NCBI GenBank assembly: GCA_011033025.1
Contig: WFMF01000589.1
Location: 32,473-96,472, forward strand
DNA from: Beroe forskalii
Lineage: Eukaryota > Ctenophora > Nuda > Beroida > Beroidae
Length of the DNA stretch: 64,000 nt
Direction: 5' to 3'
Positions within the stretch are counted from its first letter, which is position 1; the number at the start of each line of letters is the position of its first letter. Position numbers and translations under genes: made by a program. The notes under the pieces were generated by a model. That model searched no databases, was not told the origin of the DNA, and saw only the letters and a program-made list of their open reading frames with translations. Shown here piece after piece: positions 1 to 11,338 of the stretch.

Positions 1-5
1 TAAAT

Positions 6-1061
6 CTAATACATGATACTGGCCGTTACTATATCAGCAAATTCGAAGTCAAATTCCGCATCGAGGGACTTGAGCTCTCTGTATAGAGCTGCGTAAAATC
101 CATTCTGATCCAAGTACTTCAGTGTGTTAGGAAACAGTGGGTTAGCGCTGGGTTTAGCCATCATCCATCGGAACACGACGGATCTGAACACAGCACTCCA
201 ATGGGGTTTTGAGAGGAATTGTCCGGCTCCGAAATCCAAGTTCCACGAGTGGGTGTAAGTAGTGGAGTGATCTACAGCGTGGACTATAATGTGATAGAAA
301 AGTGGATCTGTTAATCCAGTGGGCAGATTGTGGCTGGCCACAGCTGTTTCAACAGCCTTTCTACACTTGGTGAGATATCTGAGAAATGGAACAGAGCTAT
401 TACTCATGCGAGCAGGAATTTCATTGAAAACAACTGGATCCTTACTTTCATAAATCAAACTTTCCCGTGTAATGTCAACTGTAAAAGCACGGGTAAAGAA
501 CTTGTGGATCCATGGCTGCTCAGTGAAGGTTTTGTAATCCATAACAGGACTTATCGGCAGTGTTGTCAGAGCCATGTGGAGTGGCAGTGATGTCTTGGTG
601 GAAGGGAGCAGGAGCTTCAAATCATTATCAATGATGTATTCTGTAACACTGTTGGAGTAGAGATGGAACTTGGTGTGAAGGGATCCGGAGTGGTAGAAAA
701 ATACGATTTCCATCATCAGAGATCGACATGTTATGAGCTGATCGTTGAAATGAAATGATTGAATGACCCTTTCTCCATGAATCCCTTTCCCGTCATCATA
801 TGTCATCTTGATACTCTTGATTCCAGAAGAATTCCAGTTTTTCAGAACGCATTGCTTTACCTCAAACGTGCAGGTTTCACCAGTACTATCAGAATGTGTG
901 AAGAGTGATAACGTTGTGTTTTCAACATAGTTGATGATATCTGAGTCAGTAGGTTTCTTGAGGCAGAACAAGTATACGATGAGAGAGTGGATGATACTTG
1001 CCACTAACTTCACTACCATCCAGGGGGTTTGGAGCAGTCGGTTCTCCGAGGAATATCCCAC
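6..1061 (-). CDS. Unknown type II membrane protein
   Basis: Single open exon ending with TAG at 6-8. The frame is open from 1061, but the first in-frame ATG is at 1017-1019, giving 337 residues. The protein then starts with a basic residue and a hydrophobic stretch (about residues 2-20, VVKLVASIIHSLIVYLFCL), which suits a signal anchor, followed by a long luminal or extracellular region with N-glycosylation sequons (for example NTT and NSS). An upstream ATG at 1117-1119 opens a second frame that overlaps this start. Removing one base from the five-G run at 1023-1027 would join the two frames and add about 30 cytoplasmic residues, so the true N-terminus is uncertain. No family recognised. It lies on the opposite strand to, and 5' of, the GPR107 exons, so it may be nested in a GPR107 intron. 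Confidence 0.6.
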   Translation of the reverse strand: MGYSSENRLLQTPWMVVKLVASIIHSLIVYLFCLKKPTDSDIINYVENTTLSLFTHSDSTGETCTFEVKQCVLKNWNSSGIKSIKMTYDDGKGIHGERVIQSFHFNDQLITCRSLMMEIVFFYHSGSLHTKFHLYSNSVTEYIIDNDLKLLLPSTKTSLPLHMALTTLPISPVMDYKTFTEQPWIHKFFTRAFTVDITRESLIYESKDPVVFNEIPARMSNSSVPFLRYLTKCRKAVETAVASHNLPTGLTDPLFYHIIVHAVDHSTTYTHSWNLDFGAGQFLSKPHWSAVFRSVVFRWMMAKPSANPLFPNTLKYLDQNGFYAALYRELKSLDAEFDFEFADIVTASIMY

Positions 1062-1936
1062 GGTATTTCTCCTGGTATTTGCAGTTTGTGATGGAAGGCT
1101 TTATGTTGCAGTCAGCCATTTGGTGTGTCTTGAGCTGTAAATTAAAAGGGTTTCATTTGCAGTAAGGAAAAATTAAGTAATAATGAAAAAACGATTATCA
1201 AAGATGTCCAAAGGGCAATATATCGATTTCGTTCTGAATAAAGGCAACTCTAACTAATTGAACCACGGCACCCTAAATTATTCTTCAACGGAACAGAATC
1301 GACTAAAACTGCCGTTTGACCCAATCTTATACGGAACTGAATTTTGAAAATATCATAAAAGGAGTCAATGCGATGATGTCAAATCCAGGATTTAACGATA
1401 TTGTCTCGGAACTTTATTTATTTATCAGGATAACCTAATTTCCCGTATCTCACATCGATGATCGATGTGATTGGATTTTCACTATTAATTCCTTAACCCA
1501 CATAAAGAACATGATGCTAACTAAATTTTCTGACTACAGTATTTAATTGCTGTACGTAACAGTGAACGTCAGAATTACGTCAAAAAGTCAGAATGGACGT
1601 CAATAAAACAAACTTCCCAAATCTTGTTCCAAATATAATTGTTCTAAATATAAATTTTCCTGTCTCCGTCTGGCCTTGTGTTTATATTCTATCAGTCATT
1701 AGCTGAAGGGATCATGATGTCATGACGAAATCGCTTTGACCCATTTCATTGTTGTTCCGGTCATAAATTGATATTTATAGTGGCCTAAATTATTTTGATT
1801 TGTTATATTTAAAAAGCTATTTTTGCGCCATTTTTTGGATTGAAAGGTGCCAAATCAGGGCGATTATTGTATAACAATCAATTCAATCAATCAAACTTCG
1901 GACTGTTATTCTCTTCCCAATACTTTTTCTTTCCAG

Positions 1937-1998
1937 GTACATCATACACCTTCAAATATTACTGATTCTCACTTCTTCTCAGGTACATTATCCATCTG
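1937..1998 (+). repeat. Duplicated acceptor/exon start in GPR107
   Basis: CAG followed by GTACATCATACACCTT (1937-1952) precedes the true junction, CAG followed by GTACATTATCCATCTG (1983-1998). Twelve of 16 bases match, and both read YIIHL in the same phase. The upstream copy is not continued by GPR107-like sequence. Confidence 0.35.
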
Positions 1999-3522
1999 GT
2001 CCGAGGCATGCTCCTCTTCATATCTCTGGCCCTCATTGGAATGGGTTTCGCTTTCGTCAAACATGTCCTCTCTTCAAACGAGAAACTGGTTCTTATGACA
2101 GTGGTCCCACTTCAGGTAATATATCAGACAATCGACATGCAGTGAACTTTTCTTTCTTCTTTACATTTTCTTTACATTTTGAGGCTCTTGAAACAAATAA
2201 CAGTATTCATGGATCGGAGCTTCCAAATTTTTGAATCGAAGCTTTCTGATGGATATGATTAGCTATCGATCTCAAATCACGACGTCTCCCAGATTCTAGC
2301 TAACGTGGCGTACATCATCATTGACAGTAGTGAGGAGGCAGATCTGAACTACGGAACGTGGAAGAAAATCCTCATCTTTGTTGGTGAGCGGTCGAATTTC
2401 ATGGGCTTTGTTGTGAAAATAACTTGAAGAAGGAATTTGTTCACTTGAATAAATTTCATAATTTTGATCCAAATGACTTTTCAAGTATTGAGGTACCGAG
2501 TTTTCCCGATAGAACTTATGCCCTCGAGACCAAATAACATATTCTTCAATTTCTCATGCAATGTTTTCCTCAGATTTGTTGTGCTGTGGTGCTATCATAT
2601 TCCCCGTAATGTGGTCCATCAGACATCTCCAGCAAGCAACTGAGGTAGGAAACAAAATCGGAAATATCTAAGAAGTTTTCAAATTATTCAAAATTGATCA
2701 TATTCGTTTCATGTAAGTCTGCAAATTGATGATACTACCAAGCATTGTCTTGGAAAGGACCTACCACCCCAATAACTATAATCCATTGACTTAGCGGTCA
2801 GACAACAAGACGACGCTGATCCTGTCCCAACTGAAGCTCTTCCGTCACTTCTACATCATGGTGGTTGTCTACATCTACATCACTAGGATAGCTCTACAGT
2901 TCATGGAGGTAGGTATTGACTGCTGACATTGACCAATCAAGGCGTGAGGTGAGTGTAAACTTGCCGGCTGATTGGTCAATGCCATGATAATTCCGGGATC
3001 CTACTGATAAACGAATACGCCGCTGATGAGTTTGAATGGGTGATTCCATCTTCTGCATCTACTCTGTACTGCCCCTTCTGTTTGAGTAATCATACAAGTA
3101 TTCAGTAATATTGAAGTTTTTGGTAATTATTTGTAATTTTCCCAGGTTGTTTTGCCCTTCCAGTACACTTGGCTGAGAGGCTTCATGGACGAGATAACCA
3201 CCATTTGTTTCTTCCTTATCACCGGTTAGTACAGTGTTTCAGCAGGCCAAACAAGTCTCAGAGATGTATCGAGACGTCTCTCAGACGTCTCTCTTGCTTT
3301 ATAACTTGAAAATTTTGCAAAGATTTCTTGTCAATTTCATTGCCTGAAAAATTATCCAATTCATAAATTTCTTCAGGTTGGAAGTTCCGACCGTACGTTG
3401 CGAACCCTTACTACAAGATCGTAGATGAGGACGAGGAGGAACTGGAAATGGAGCACGTGATGGTCGAACACGACACGTTACGGAATAGGAACTTTGCGGA
3501 GAGCGAGAGTGACGAGGAATGA
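1983..3522 (+). CDS. GPR107: GPR107-like seven-TM protein, 3' half
   Basis: Six exons: 1983-2115, 2293-2383, 2574-2644, 2795-2908, 3146-3224 and 3377-3522. All have GT-AG introns and compatible phases, giving 210 C-terminal residues. The peptide follows the transmembrane half of vertebrate GPR107/GPR108 (Lu7TM family, Golgi/endosome). Signature segments seen are ALIGMGFAFVKHVL, VLANVAYIIIDSSEE, DLLCCGAIIFPVMWSIRHLQ, LKLFRHFYIMVV and WKFRPYVANPYY, followed by an acidic tail. The first exon enters in phase 2, so upstream exons for the luminal N-terminal domain and first TMs must exist. None is visible between 1140 and 1936. They are probably left of the window, which would nest the minus-strand gene in the intron; otherwise this is a 5'-truncated copy. 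Confidence 0.9.
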
Positions 3523-4911
3523 GGATCACGTGACGCGCGCACACGTGACATAACACGTGACGCGTTACGCGCGCGCACGTGACATAAAGCGTGACCTCAC
3601 CGAATGTTTTCCGTAATTTCTCTGTCCCGTTCAGTTGGAATCTCTCGTTTATTTGAAATGTGCCTCAAGATTTCATGATTGTACAAGCAACTAATATAGA
3701 CTAGATCAGTGTGTAGAATTTGTAGACAATGTAGATTGTAGACGGGTAATGGGTGTTGTATCATTTACAGATTGCAGGATTGAGAACATAAATTGAGCAA
3801 ATATAAATGGAGGTTCGATTTGGAGCTTAAATTCTTCTAAACTATTATTCAAATTGCTTTCTTGGTACTTAGTACTTAGTACTGTAGTATCAGATCTATG
3901 TTACTGAAATTATCGACAATCTAAAATAAATAAAATTAGCTTAAACGCGCTTAAAATAGACGGTTCTAGATCATCAACTCACCACTTTGTGCTATGATAA
4001 TTACGTCATTTTAGCTGTATGAGTGTAATTAGTGTATTGTTACCTTGCGCACATGTTGCTTTGCTTAGTGTATCATGTACAGAATTGTAAAGAGACATCG
4101 AGACCGATTGAGACTGCGTTTATATTTAATTTGAAGCTGTGCACACAACTTTTGACAGCTTACCCTAAGTGCGCTGTATAGGCAGAGGGCTTGATTCAAC
4201 TAATAAGTGTACTTTACTACACTAATGATATTTCTAATTCTACAAACTGGATTGAAATATTAGGCCGACTTGAGCCACATCTTGTTTAAGGTTTCAGGCC
4301 CTTTTAGGCTATAAGTTGTCAAAATATTAAGATACTAGCAGTTGTAATTGATTAATGTTATGGATATTGAATAAGCTGACCAGCAATGTTGTATAGTTCT
4401 TTGTTGCCATGAAATCTTTGTTGTAAAATTACATAATTTATCCAATATTTACTGAGCTATTTGATGCTTTATTGATTGATTTGTCAACTATCGACTCTTG
4501 AAAATAGATTAATTTGGTACTGTATTACATAGGCATGTAGTTTCTTTCTCTTTTAATGCACATTCCAGAATGACTATGAAAATGGTGGAAAACTTGTTCA
4601 ATTTTGACGCCTGTGGCACAGGTTTACTTTGATTGTTCATATTGATTGTATTATTTGTACGAACTTCAATTGTAAGTTTTATCAGGATGATATTTTGTTG
4701 TGTTATTCATAGTTCTGAAATGGTGAAACTCCTTTTCTTCAAACTTTTGCTTGATGTAAAGTAAACTGGATTCCTAATCAATAATTTCATTGATTAATGT
4801 GTGGTTCAATAGAAGTTAAAAGTTTTTGAGTTGGAATTTTTGAATGAATAAAAGCGATAAATGAATTTTTTGAAACTGAGAAACTCAATAATATTATGAT
4901 TCAATCTAGGC
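3523..4911. other. GPR107 3' flank and spacer
   Basis: The first 75 bases hold repeated CACGTG and GCGCGC words (separate entry). The rest is AT-rich, with several AATAAA signals (for example 3925-3930 and near 4846) that could end the GPR107 transcript. No gene seen. Confidence 0.6.
3525..3597. repeat. CACGTG-rich cluster after GPR107 stop
   Basis: Starting three bases after the stop codon, the word CACGTG occurs four times in about 70 bases, usually as CACGTGAC, interleaved with GCGCGC and GCGTTACGC. The same vocabulary recurs just after the stop of the next gene (5310-5460) and at 22.79-22.86 and 23.50 kb. CACGTG is the canonical bHLH E-box, but the position in the 3' flank argues for a simple repeat. 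Confidence 0.6.
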
Positions 4912-5309
4912 ATGGCACCTAATGCTAGTATGAAGGAGGAGGCCGATGTCGGACTTGGAAACCCAGAAAAGGTTTGTTTTAAGAGTAGCTCATGACCATT
5001 GAAGCTAAAGTTTTTTCAATAAAATTGTATGGGTATATATAATGCCATATGGTGTACCACAAAATGGTAGAATCCTCTGTCGGAATTCAGCGGCATAATG
5101 TTTGCCGAGCAATCGCATGATTTTAGATTCAAATCGTTATAAAATAATCATTGTGATCGTGAACCGGTCCTCAGGAATGTGAAAGCGCAGAAAACCTGAC
5201 CTGGAAACAGAAGCTGACTCCCGCCAACCCCATCGGATTTGGGATTTCCAGTGTCGTGTGCGTTGCTGCTATTCTCATCTTCTTCCTGGCCATACCGTGC
5301 CCTGAATAA
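4912..5309 (+). CDS. Small single-pass membrane protein
   Basis: Two exons, 4912-4971 and 5175-5309 (GT-AG, phase 0), encode 64 residues beginning MAPNASMKEEADVG. An acidic N-terminus of about 38 residues is followed by a hydrophobic segment (GISSVVCVAAILIFFLAI) and a terminal PCPE. The hydrophobic segment ending in a PCP motif resembles the N-terminal membrane anchor of FAM234/ITFG3 proteins. Those continue into an extracellular FG-GAP region, whereas here TAA follows directly at 5307-5309. It could be a short membrane protein in its own right, a truncated FAM234 copy, or the first exons of a longer gene with another splice form. The exon structure and composition support translation; the family assignment is weak. 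Confidence 0.55.
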
Positions 5310-5462
5310 CGCGTGACTTTAAAGTCACGTGATCAGCGGTAACGCGTGACTTAGAGGTCACGTGACCAGTGGTAACGCGTGATACTTGGCGCGTGATACA
5401 TGGCGCGTGATACAGCACACGTGATAACGCTCAGCAACATGCGTTATTTGTATCACGTGAAT
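5310..5462. repeat. Tandem CACGTGA/CGCGTGA array
   Basis: Imperfect tandem units follow the preceding stop codon directly: GTAACGCGTGACTT, a short spacer, then GTCACGTGA (CACGTG at about 5326, 5358, 5418 and 5454). Spacing shrinks and units degenerate to GGCGCGTGATAC toward the right. Many units are self-complementary. Confidence 0.65.
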
Positions 5463-6391
5463 AATGTGATGGATGTCATGTGATAGTTTGTTATCATGGT
5501 TACCGGTGATTTGTTTGAAATGTTGTTGATATTGGGTGGATTTTTCCATTTTTTTAATCAGGAACAGTAGCTATAAAAGTCTATATAAACACTTTTATCT
5601 GGACGCATTCTTTTAGCCTTTATAAACTTATAAATCTATTTTAAAACTATTTAATTTGTTGTCTGTAAACGTATAAACTCTTATGATATCAGTGATTGTG
5701 GGTTATTTTATGATAAAAAATACAGATATAAATTGATTTAAGTCGATATATTTTTTAAATGTAAATTTTGTATGAGCTATTTTAACATTAAAATCTTATC
5801 ATATCGAAGTGAATATCTTTTATATTTCTTGTTTTACTTCAAATTGACCAAATTCGAAATTGATTCACTCTTTGTAAAGGCAAATTGCCATTCCCAGCCT
5901 TAGGAAAAAAGTGTGGATTACGTTAGCTTAAAAATTCTTCTGTCTTGAGGCATGCCTCTAACTTAATGATAAGTAGCGGTCGAGTGCTCCTTACTCGACT
6001 TCTTAGACGCCAAATAACTTTGCAGACACGCCAAATAACTTTGCAGACAAAATCCTACCTCCGCCAACCCGTCCATTACTGCCAACTTAGAAGTGAGTGC
6101 AAAGCTTTCTGTGTCTCGCGATTTAAGTCGATTAGTGTTCAGACTTCAGCTAAGCTATCGTTTACCAAGATTTCAGCTCTTGATTAAGCCCTTGGAATAA
6201 TTCTATAAGCCTTACTGTTAAATTCTCCCGCATCATTCTGTATTTCTGTGGCTACTGCTCGTATATTCTCATGTTGTGTATTTTAGAATCCCAAGTCTAT
6301 CAACTTATCAAGTATCAATTCTATATCCACGTATTTCGAACATTTTCCTGCTATTTAGTTTTTATCTCACCCTCTTTTCCCTTTCCCAGCG
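5463..6391. other. Spacer upstream of DARS1
   Basis: AT-rich. It contains a perfect 21-bp tandem duplication (6007-6027 and 6028-6048). No gene seen. The last ~100 bases presumably hold the DARS1 promoter or 5' UTR, and the pyrimidine-rich CTCACCCTCTTTTCCC before 6390 could also be a splice acceptor. Confidence 0.4.
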
Positions 6392-6411
6392 ATGTCTGAA
6401 GGGGTGCTCAG

Positions 6412-9400
6412 CTGAGTAAGAGCGCAGCTAAGAAGCTAGCTGCTAAACAGGCTAAAGAAGCCAAGAAAGCAGAGACTCAAGCCAGGTAAGAAGATAACTT
6501 AGATTATTCCCTAAATTATGAGTTTACTTTTTGGACTTTCTTGATCACTCGATTATTGATTGTTGTTTTTCGAAATAATCTGATCTGATCCAGAGGTTTT
6601 TCTGTTTTAATGTCCAATATCAAAGGACGTTTCAATATTATTCCTCATTTCCAGACTGCAAGCTGAAGCTGATGCCCGTGACGCTGACGATTACAGTAAG
6701 GACAGGTACGGTAAGGAGGAAACGTGCAACAGCAAGCAGAAATCAGGAAGGAAGTGGACCGAGGTAAGTTTTTTCGTCATTTTTGCTTGTACTGTTTGTA
6801 CTTTGTACTCTTTGAAAGCACTCAAAAAGAAATGAAACGTTTTTATATTTATGTTTTTTTTTCGTTAGCGAAAAAGCTGAGCACTGAGAACCAAAGAAAG
6901 GGTAGTTTACGACATCAATGCGCCACTTTAACCCTTTATAATGACGTCACATCCCATATAATACTCTTTCAGGTAGAAGAGTTGAGTAAGGAGGATGTGG
7001 GTAACGAGGTGTTGGTCCGAGGTCGTGTTCACCTCAGCAGGGTAACAGGCAAACAGTGCTTCATCAAACTCAGACATCGCTACTTCTCTGTGCAGGTGAC
7101 GTGATGAGGCATCGTTCACATACTATTCTGTACTGTCCTTAGTAGATGAAAATACCATGTTATCCCATTTTGGAGCTATCCTCTTTCGGGCCTCGCGCTC
7201 CGGCCTCTCCTGTATTTATTCTTTGTAATCAATATAATCATACTCAGCACTTTTTACACATCCTCCGTAATCTGTCTTACAATAGTTGTAATTGTTACAA
7301 TATAGTGTAACAAACATGATCATTGATCGCGAGAACAGGTGCAAACTACGGCCCAACAGAGGCCAAGTGATCATTACCAATTACAAGTTTTCGAGATAAT
7401 TTATGCCTCATCATGTATTCCAATGTTTACTTACACAGGTAGTGTTCGTTGTGGACGACAAGGTCAGCAAACAAATGGTGAAGTTTATTGGAGCCTGTCC
7501 TAAGGAGAGCATTGTTGATATTGAGGGGAAGGTTGTTATCCCTGATACTCCTGTCGAGAGCTGCTCACAGAAAAACCTGGAATTACAAGGTGGGTGTTGA
7601 AGGGACTTAAATTATTATCATGACATAATGTGTTTAATGATGGGAGGAGTTTCCAAATGCTCGAATGGTTTTGAAAAGCTGGAGTCTGGACAAAATATTG
7701 AAGAGGCAAATTGACTAAAGTTGGAATAACAATTTACACTTAATATCTTCTGCAAAACTCAATATTCCCCTCCTCCTCTCAGGTCTTACATTCCGAGTGA
7801 TATCCGAAGCAGCCCCACAACTACCTTTACAGATAGACGATGCTACCCGGCCTATGGAGGAAGATGGTCCTGTGGTAAACCAGGATACCAGGCTAAATAA
7901 CCGGATACTGGGTAAGTAATTAAGTTGTTGAAAATTTCAACAAATTGAGATTTTAATATTCTTTGTCTCTTCTCTCTTAGAATTTTGCCAAAGTGGGTGA
8001 TTATTCCACAGAAATCAGAAGGACATTTGCGAATTTTGCCGATGAGTAGATTCATACATCTTGCACATGTATTCATATGAGAATTCTGTCCTGGCCCCTC
8101 TAATAGGCCTTCTGAACATCGGTTTTAATACAAGATTGATCTAGAATAGGTCTCTTCAATTGCGCACCATAGTGTCTCATTCTTCCCACATATTACGTCA
8201 TCACCCGAAGATTAGTGCCTGTGTATCATGACTCATTCTTCTCACTCCTTTCACACCCTCCTGTGTTTCAGACCTGCGGACTCCTACCAACCAGGCGATA
8301 TTCAGGATAGGTCACGGCGTGGTGGCCCTCTTCAGGGACTATCTGTCCAGTGTCGGCTTCACGGAGATACATACCCCTAAGATTATATCTGCTGCTTCGG
8401 AGGGAGGGGCTAATGTCTTCAAGGTGGGTTAGGGAGGGAGGGGCTAATGTCTTGAACGTGGGTTAAGGAAGGGGGGGGGGCTAATGTCTTCAAGGTGGGT
8501 TAGGAATGAGGGGGGGGCTAATGTTTTCAAGGTGGGTTAGAAGTCCAACCGCTCAGTGAAACTGTAGAATTATTGTGGTTCTAGATCTTCTGAAATGAAA
8601 AACCACTGTAAAACTTATCTAAATGCGTAATATCACTCATTTAAATTGTATGCAACAAACAGATCCATTGAAAAGGAATTAGATCATCGGCCACTCACAC
8701 ATTAGTGTGTATATGAACTCTAGATGAGTATTGAAGCTGGAAGAGTTGTATTGTATAGTGGTAATCCAAGGGTTGAATCACCCATATCTATGAACTTGGT
8801 GTAGAATAGAAATGTAAACATTGTACAATGTATTCATTTTACAATGCGATACATCCAAACTGTGTAGAGTGTTCACAGTTCAGTGCACTTCTTTTACACG
8901 TTGAATAGTGAGCTATACAAAATGTAACGTGTATACTCAATATGTATAATGAATCTCACGTGTGAATGTTTGGATTATATGTCAAGATATTTTCTTTGTT
9001 TACTCAACTCTGTGTAAGGTTAAGGTTACACTTGGTTAAGGTTACACTTGAAAATTTCTAAATTGTCTGAAAGAAATATGTCAAAAAATTTGGCAAAATT
9101 CTTTCTTTGTTTACTCGTATTACTTTTATTTCAGTGTAAATTTTAAACTAAACTATAGTTCTTTAGAACCTGAGAAATGACACCTCGGTTTTTAAATAAG
9201 AACATATTCTATGAAAGTATGAATTAGATCATGTTAATGAAAAACTTCTTTGTAAACTTAATTAACCTCTCATTGTTGGTTACTACTATGGTACATAATA
9301 CATTCGTTTCAACGTTTTTGAAGGCCACTTCTTTTGTTTTACACACCCTAGGGTCTACATCACTCTTAAATCATACTAATTGAACTTTCCATGAACTTTC

Positions 9401-11338
9401 TGAAGAAATAAACAATGCGTTTCTGGGAAATGAATGTAGTATCTGAATTTTTAGGGGGAACATAATCAGCATTTCTAAGAAAATATCCCATTCTACTCTG
9501 ATAGTCTATATCTATTTCAGGTGACGTATTTCAAGGGAAACGCCTACCTGGCTCAGTCCCCTCAACTCTACAAACAGATGGCCGTATGCGCGGACATTGA
9601 ACGAGTCTTCACGGTAGGTACTTATGCTGTTACCCTACTGGTCGATGATCGAGTTGTATATAGAAGAGAGGCCGGCCCGTGAGGCCCGCGAGGCCCGCTT
9701 GGGGATAATCCCAGGATGGAACTGTGCCTGTCTCTAATAATCCTCATCATCCACATGACCTATTTCTTTGTCTCAGGTGGGTGGGGTATTCCGAGCTGAA
9801 GACAGCAACACACACCGACACTTGTGTGAGTTCGTAGGACTTGATCTGGAGATGGCCTTCAAGGAGCATTACCACGAGGTGAATATAGGCACTCGAGAGT
9901 CCATATCCTAACTGGGAGATATCAATTGTCCATACTCCATTTAACATCGATCGTGCTTGACTATTATATTGATATTGGATCATATGGACCTTCCGGTTTT
10001 CAGTTACAATGTACATATATTGAACCATACATTTGACTATCAATTCATCCCTATCACTCTCTAAAACTCTCTAAACACATCCTCCCAGGCACTGGACGTG
10101 ATTGGAGAGATGTTTATCAGCATGTTCAAAGGTCTACAGAAGCAGTATGCAACTGAGATAGACACTGTTAATAAGCAGTACCCCGCTGAACCTTTCAAGT
10201 TCATAGAACCAGGTACCCGTGCGATGGAAAACATAAAGAAGTTCTGCCAAATTATACTCTGGCAAATTCCAAGTTATTTTCACTTTTATCCCACTTTGAA
10301 ATGCAAGAATTCAAAAGAATTTAAATGTTGATTACAAACAATAATAGTTGACTCACTTATTTCGATAAGATAACCCCATATAATCCCATCCCAGCCCTAC
10401 GTCTCGAATGGCCGGAAGCTATCCAAATGCTGCGTGACGCGGGCGTTGAAATCGGTGATTTTGAGGACCTGAGTACACCTCATGAGAAGTTCCTGGGAAA
10501 GTTGGTGAAAGCAAAGTACGATACTGATTTCTACATTCTGGACAAGTTCCCACTGGCTATACGACCTTTCTACACCATGCCATGCCCTCACGACCCATTG
10601 TAAGTTGAGTTATGGAATGTATTTCTTGGTTAATTCCTGGAAAGGCAATCATTGAGTTGCTTCATTTGACTGTAATTGCACCGTGCACGATGCTATCACT
10701 TTTCATACATTGACATATTTCTGATTGTATTAGTGTGTTCAAATTCTATAAAAACCAGTCCATAATCGCCCATAATCGTCCATAATTGTACCGATACATA
10801 ATTACCTTTCACATAATCACGATAATTTGAAATAATTCCCCTCATCATTTATCATACCTACATTCCCCTTGTACAGTAACAGCTACGACATCTTCATGAG
10901 GGGTGAGGAGATCATGTCAGGAGCACAGCGTATACACGATCCTGCGTTACTCGAGGAGAGGGCTAAGGTTCACGAGATCGATCTGGAGACCATCAGATCC
11001 TACATTGACTCCTTCAAGTACGTGGTTTTACCTTACTTTTAGAGTACTGTTAGGTTAGGTAACAAAGTATGTGACTTTATGGAAGTTTTGCAGAAAATAA
11101 ATGGGGAGCAAGAATGGACTTAGGCATTTTGTCAATGACTATGTAGGATTGTTCAAAACAGTGAAGATTCTTATTTTTATATGAATGATTCTCTTACATT
11201 TTCCATTTCAAGTACGGCTCAAGTCCGCACGCTGGCGGTGGCGTGGGCGCGGAACGAGTGCTCATGTTGTTCCTTGGTCTGGACAACATCCGGAAAACAT
11301 CCATGTTCCCTCGTGACCCCAAGAGAATAACTCCATAG
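6412..11338 (+). CDS. DARS1: Cytosolic aspartyl-tRNA synthetase
   Basis: Class II synthetase that charges tRNA-Asp in the cytosol. Twelve exons: 6412-6485, 6655-6763, 6973-7095, 7439-7589, 7783-7911, 8272-8423, 9521-9613, 9777-9878, 10089-10212, 10395-10599, 10877-11021 and 11213-11338, together 510 residues in frame. Order: lysine-rich N-terminal helix ([15 protein letters not shown]), anticodon-binding OB fold ([14 protein letters not shown]), then the catalytic core with motif 1 region ([20 protein letters not shown]), motif 2 ([12 protein letters not shown]) and motif 3 ([17 protein letters not shown]), ending RDPKRITP. The start is unclear: ATG at 6392-6394 reads MSEGVLS then stop, one base out of register with the rest, so either a base is missing in GGGG at 6401-6404 or CTCAG before 6412 is an acceptor from an upstream first exon. 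The last intron gives an extra Tyr if GT-AG is used (see findings). Confidence 0.95.
8396..8541 (+). repeat. Fourfold copy of DARS1 exon 6 donor
   Basis: The end of exon 6 and its splice donor (GGGGCTAATGTCTTCAAG then GTGGGTTAG) is repeated three more times head to tail inside the intron, about 45-48 bp apart. The copies end near 8453, 8503 and 8541 with small changes (CTTGAACGTG, GTTTTCAAGGTG). Each retains a GTGGGTTA-type donor. Confidence 0.85.

Noticed and set aside
11018..11212. Claim that the last DARS1 intron must be non-canonical
   Set aside because: A GT-AG solution exists (donor at 11022, acceptor before 11213) with just one extra Tyr, so non-canonical splicing is only an option.
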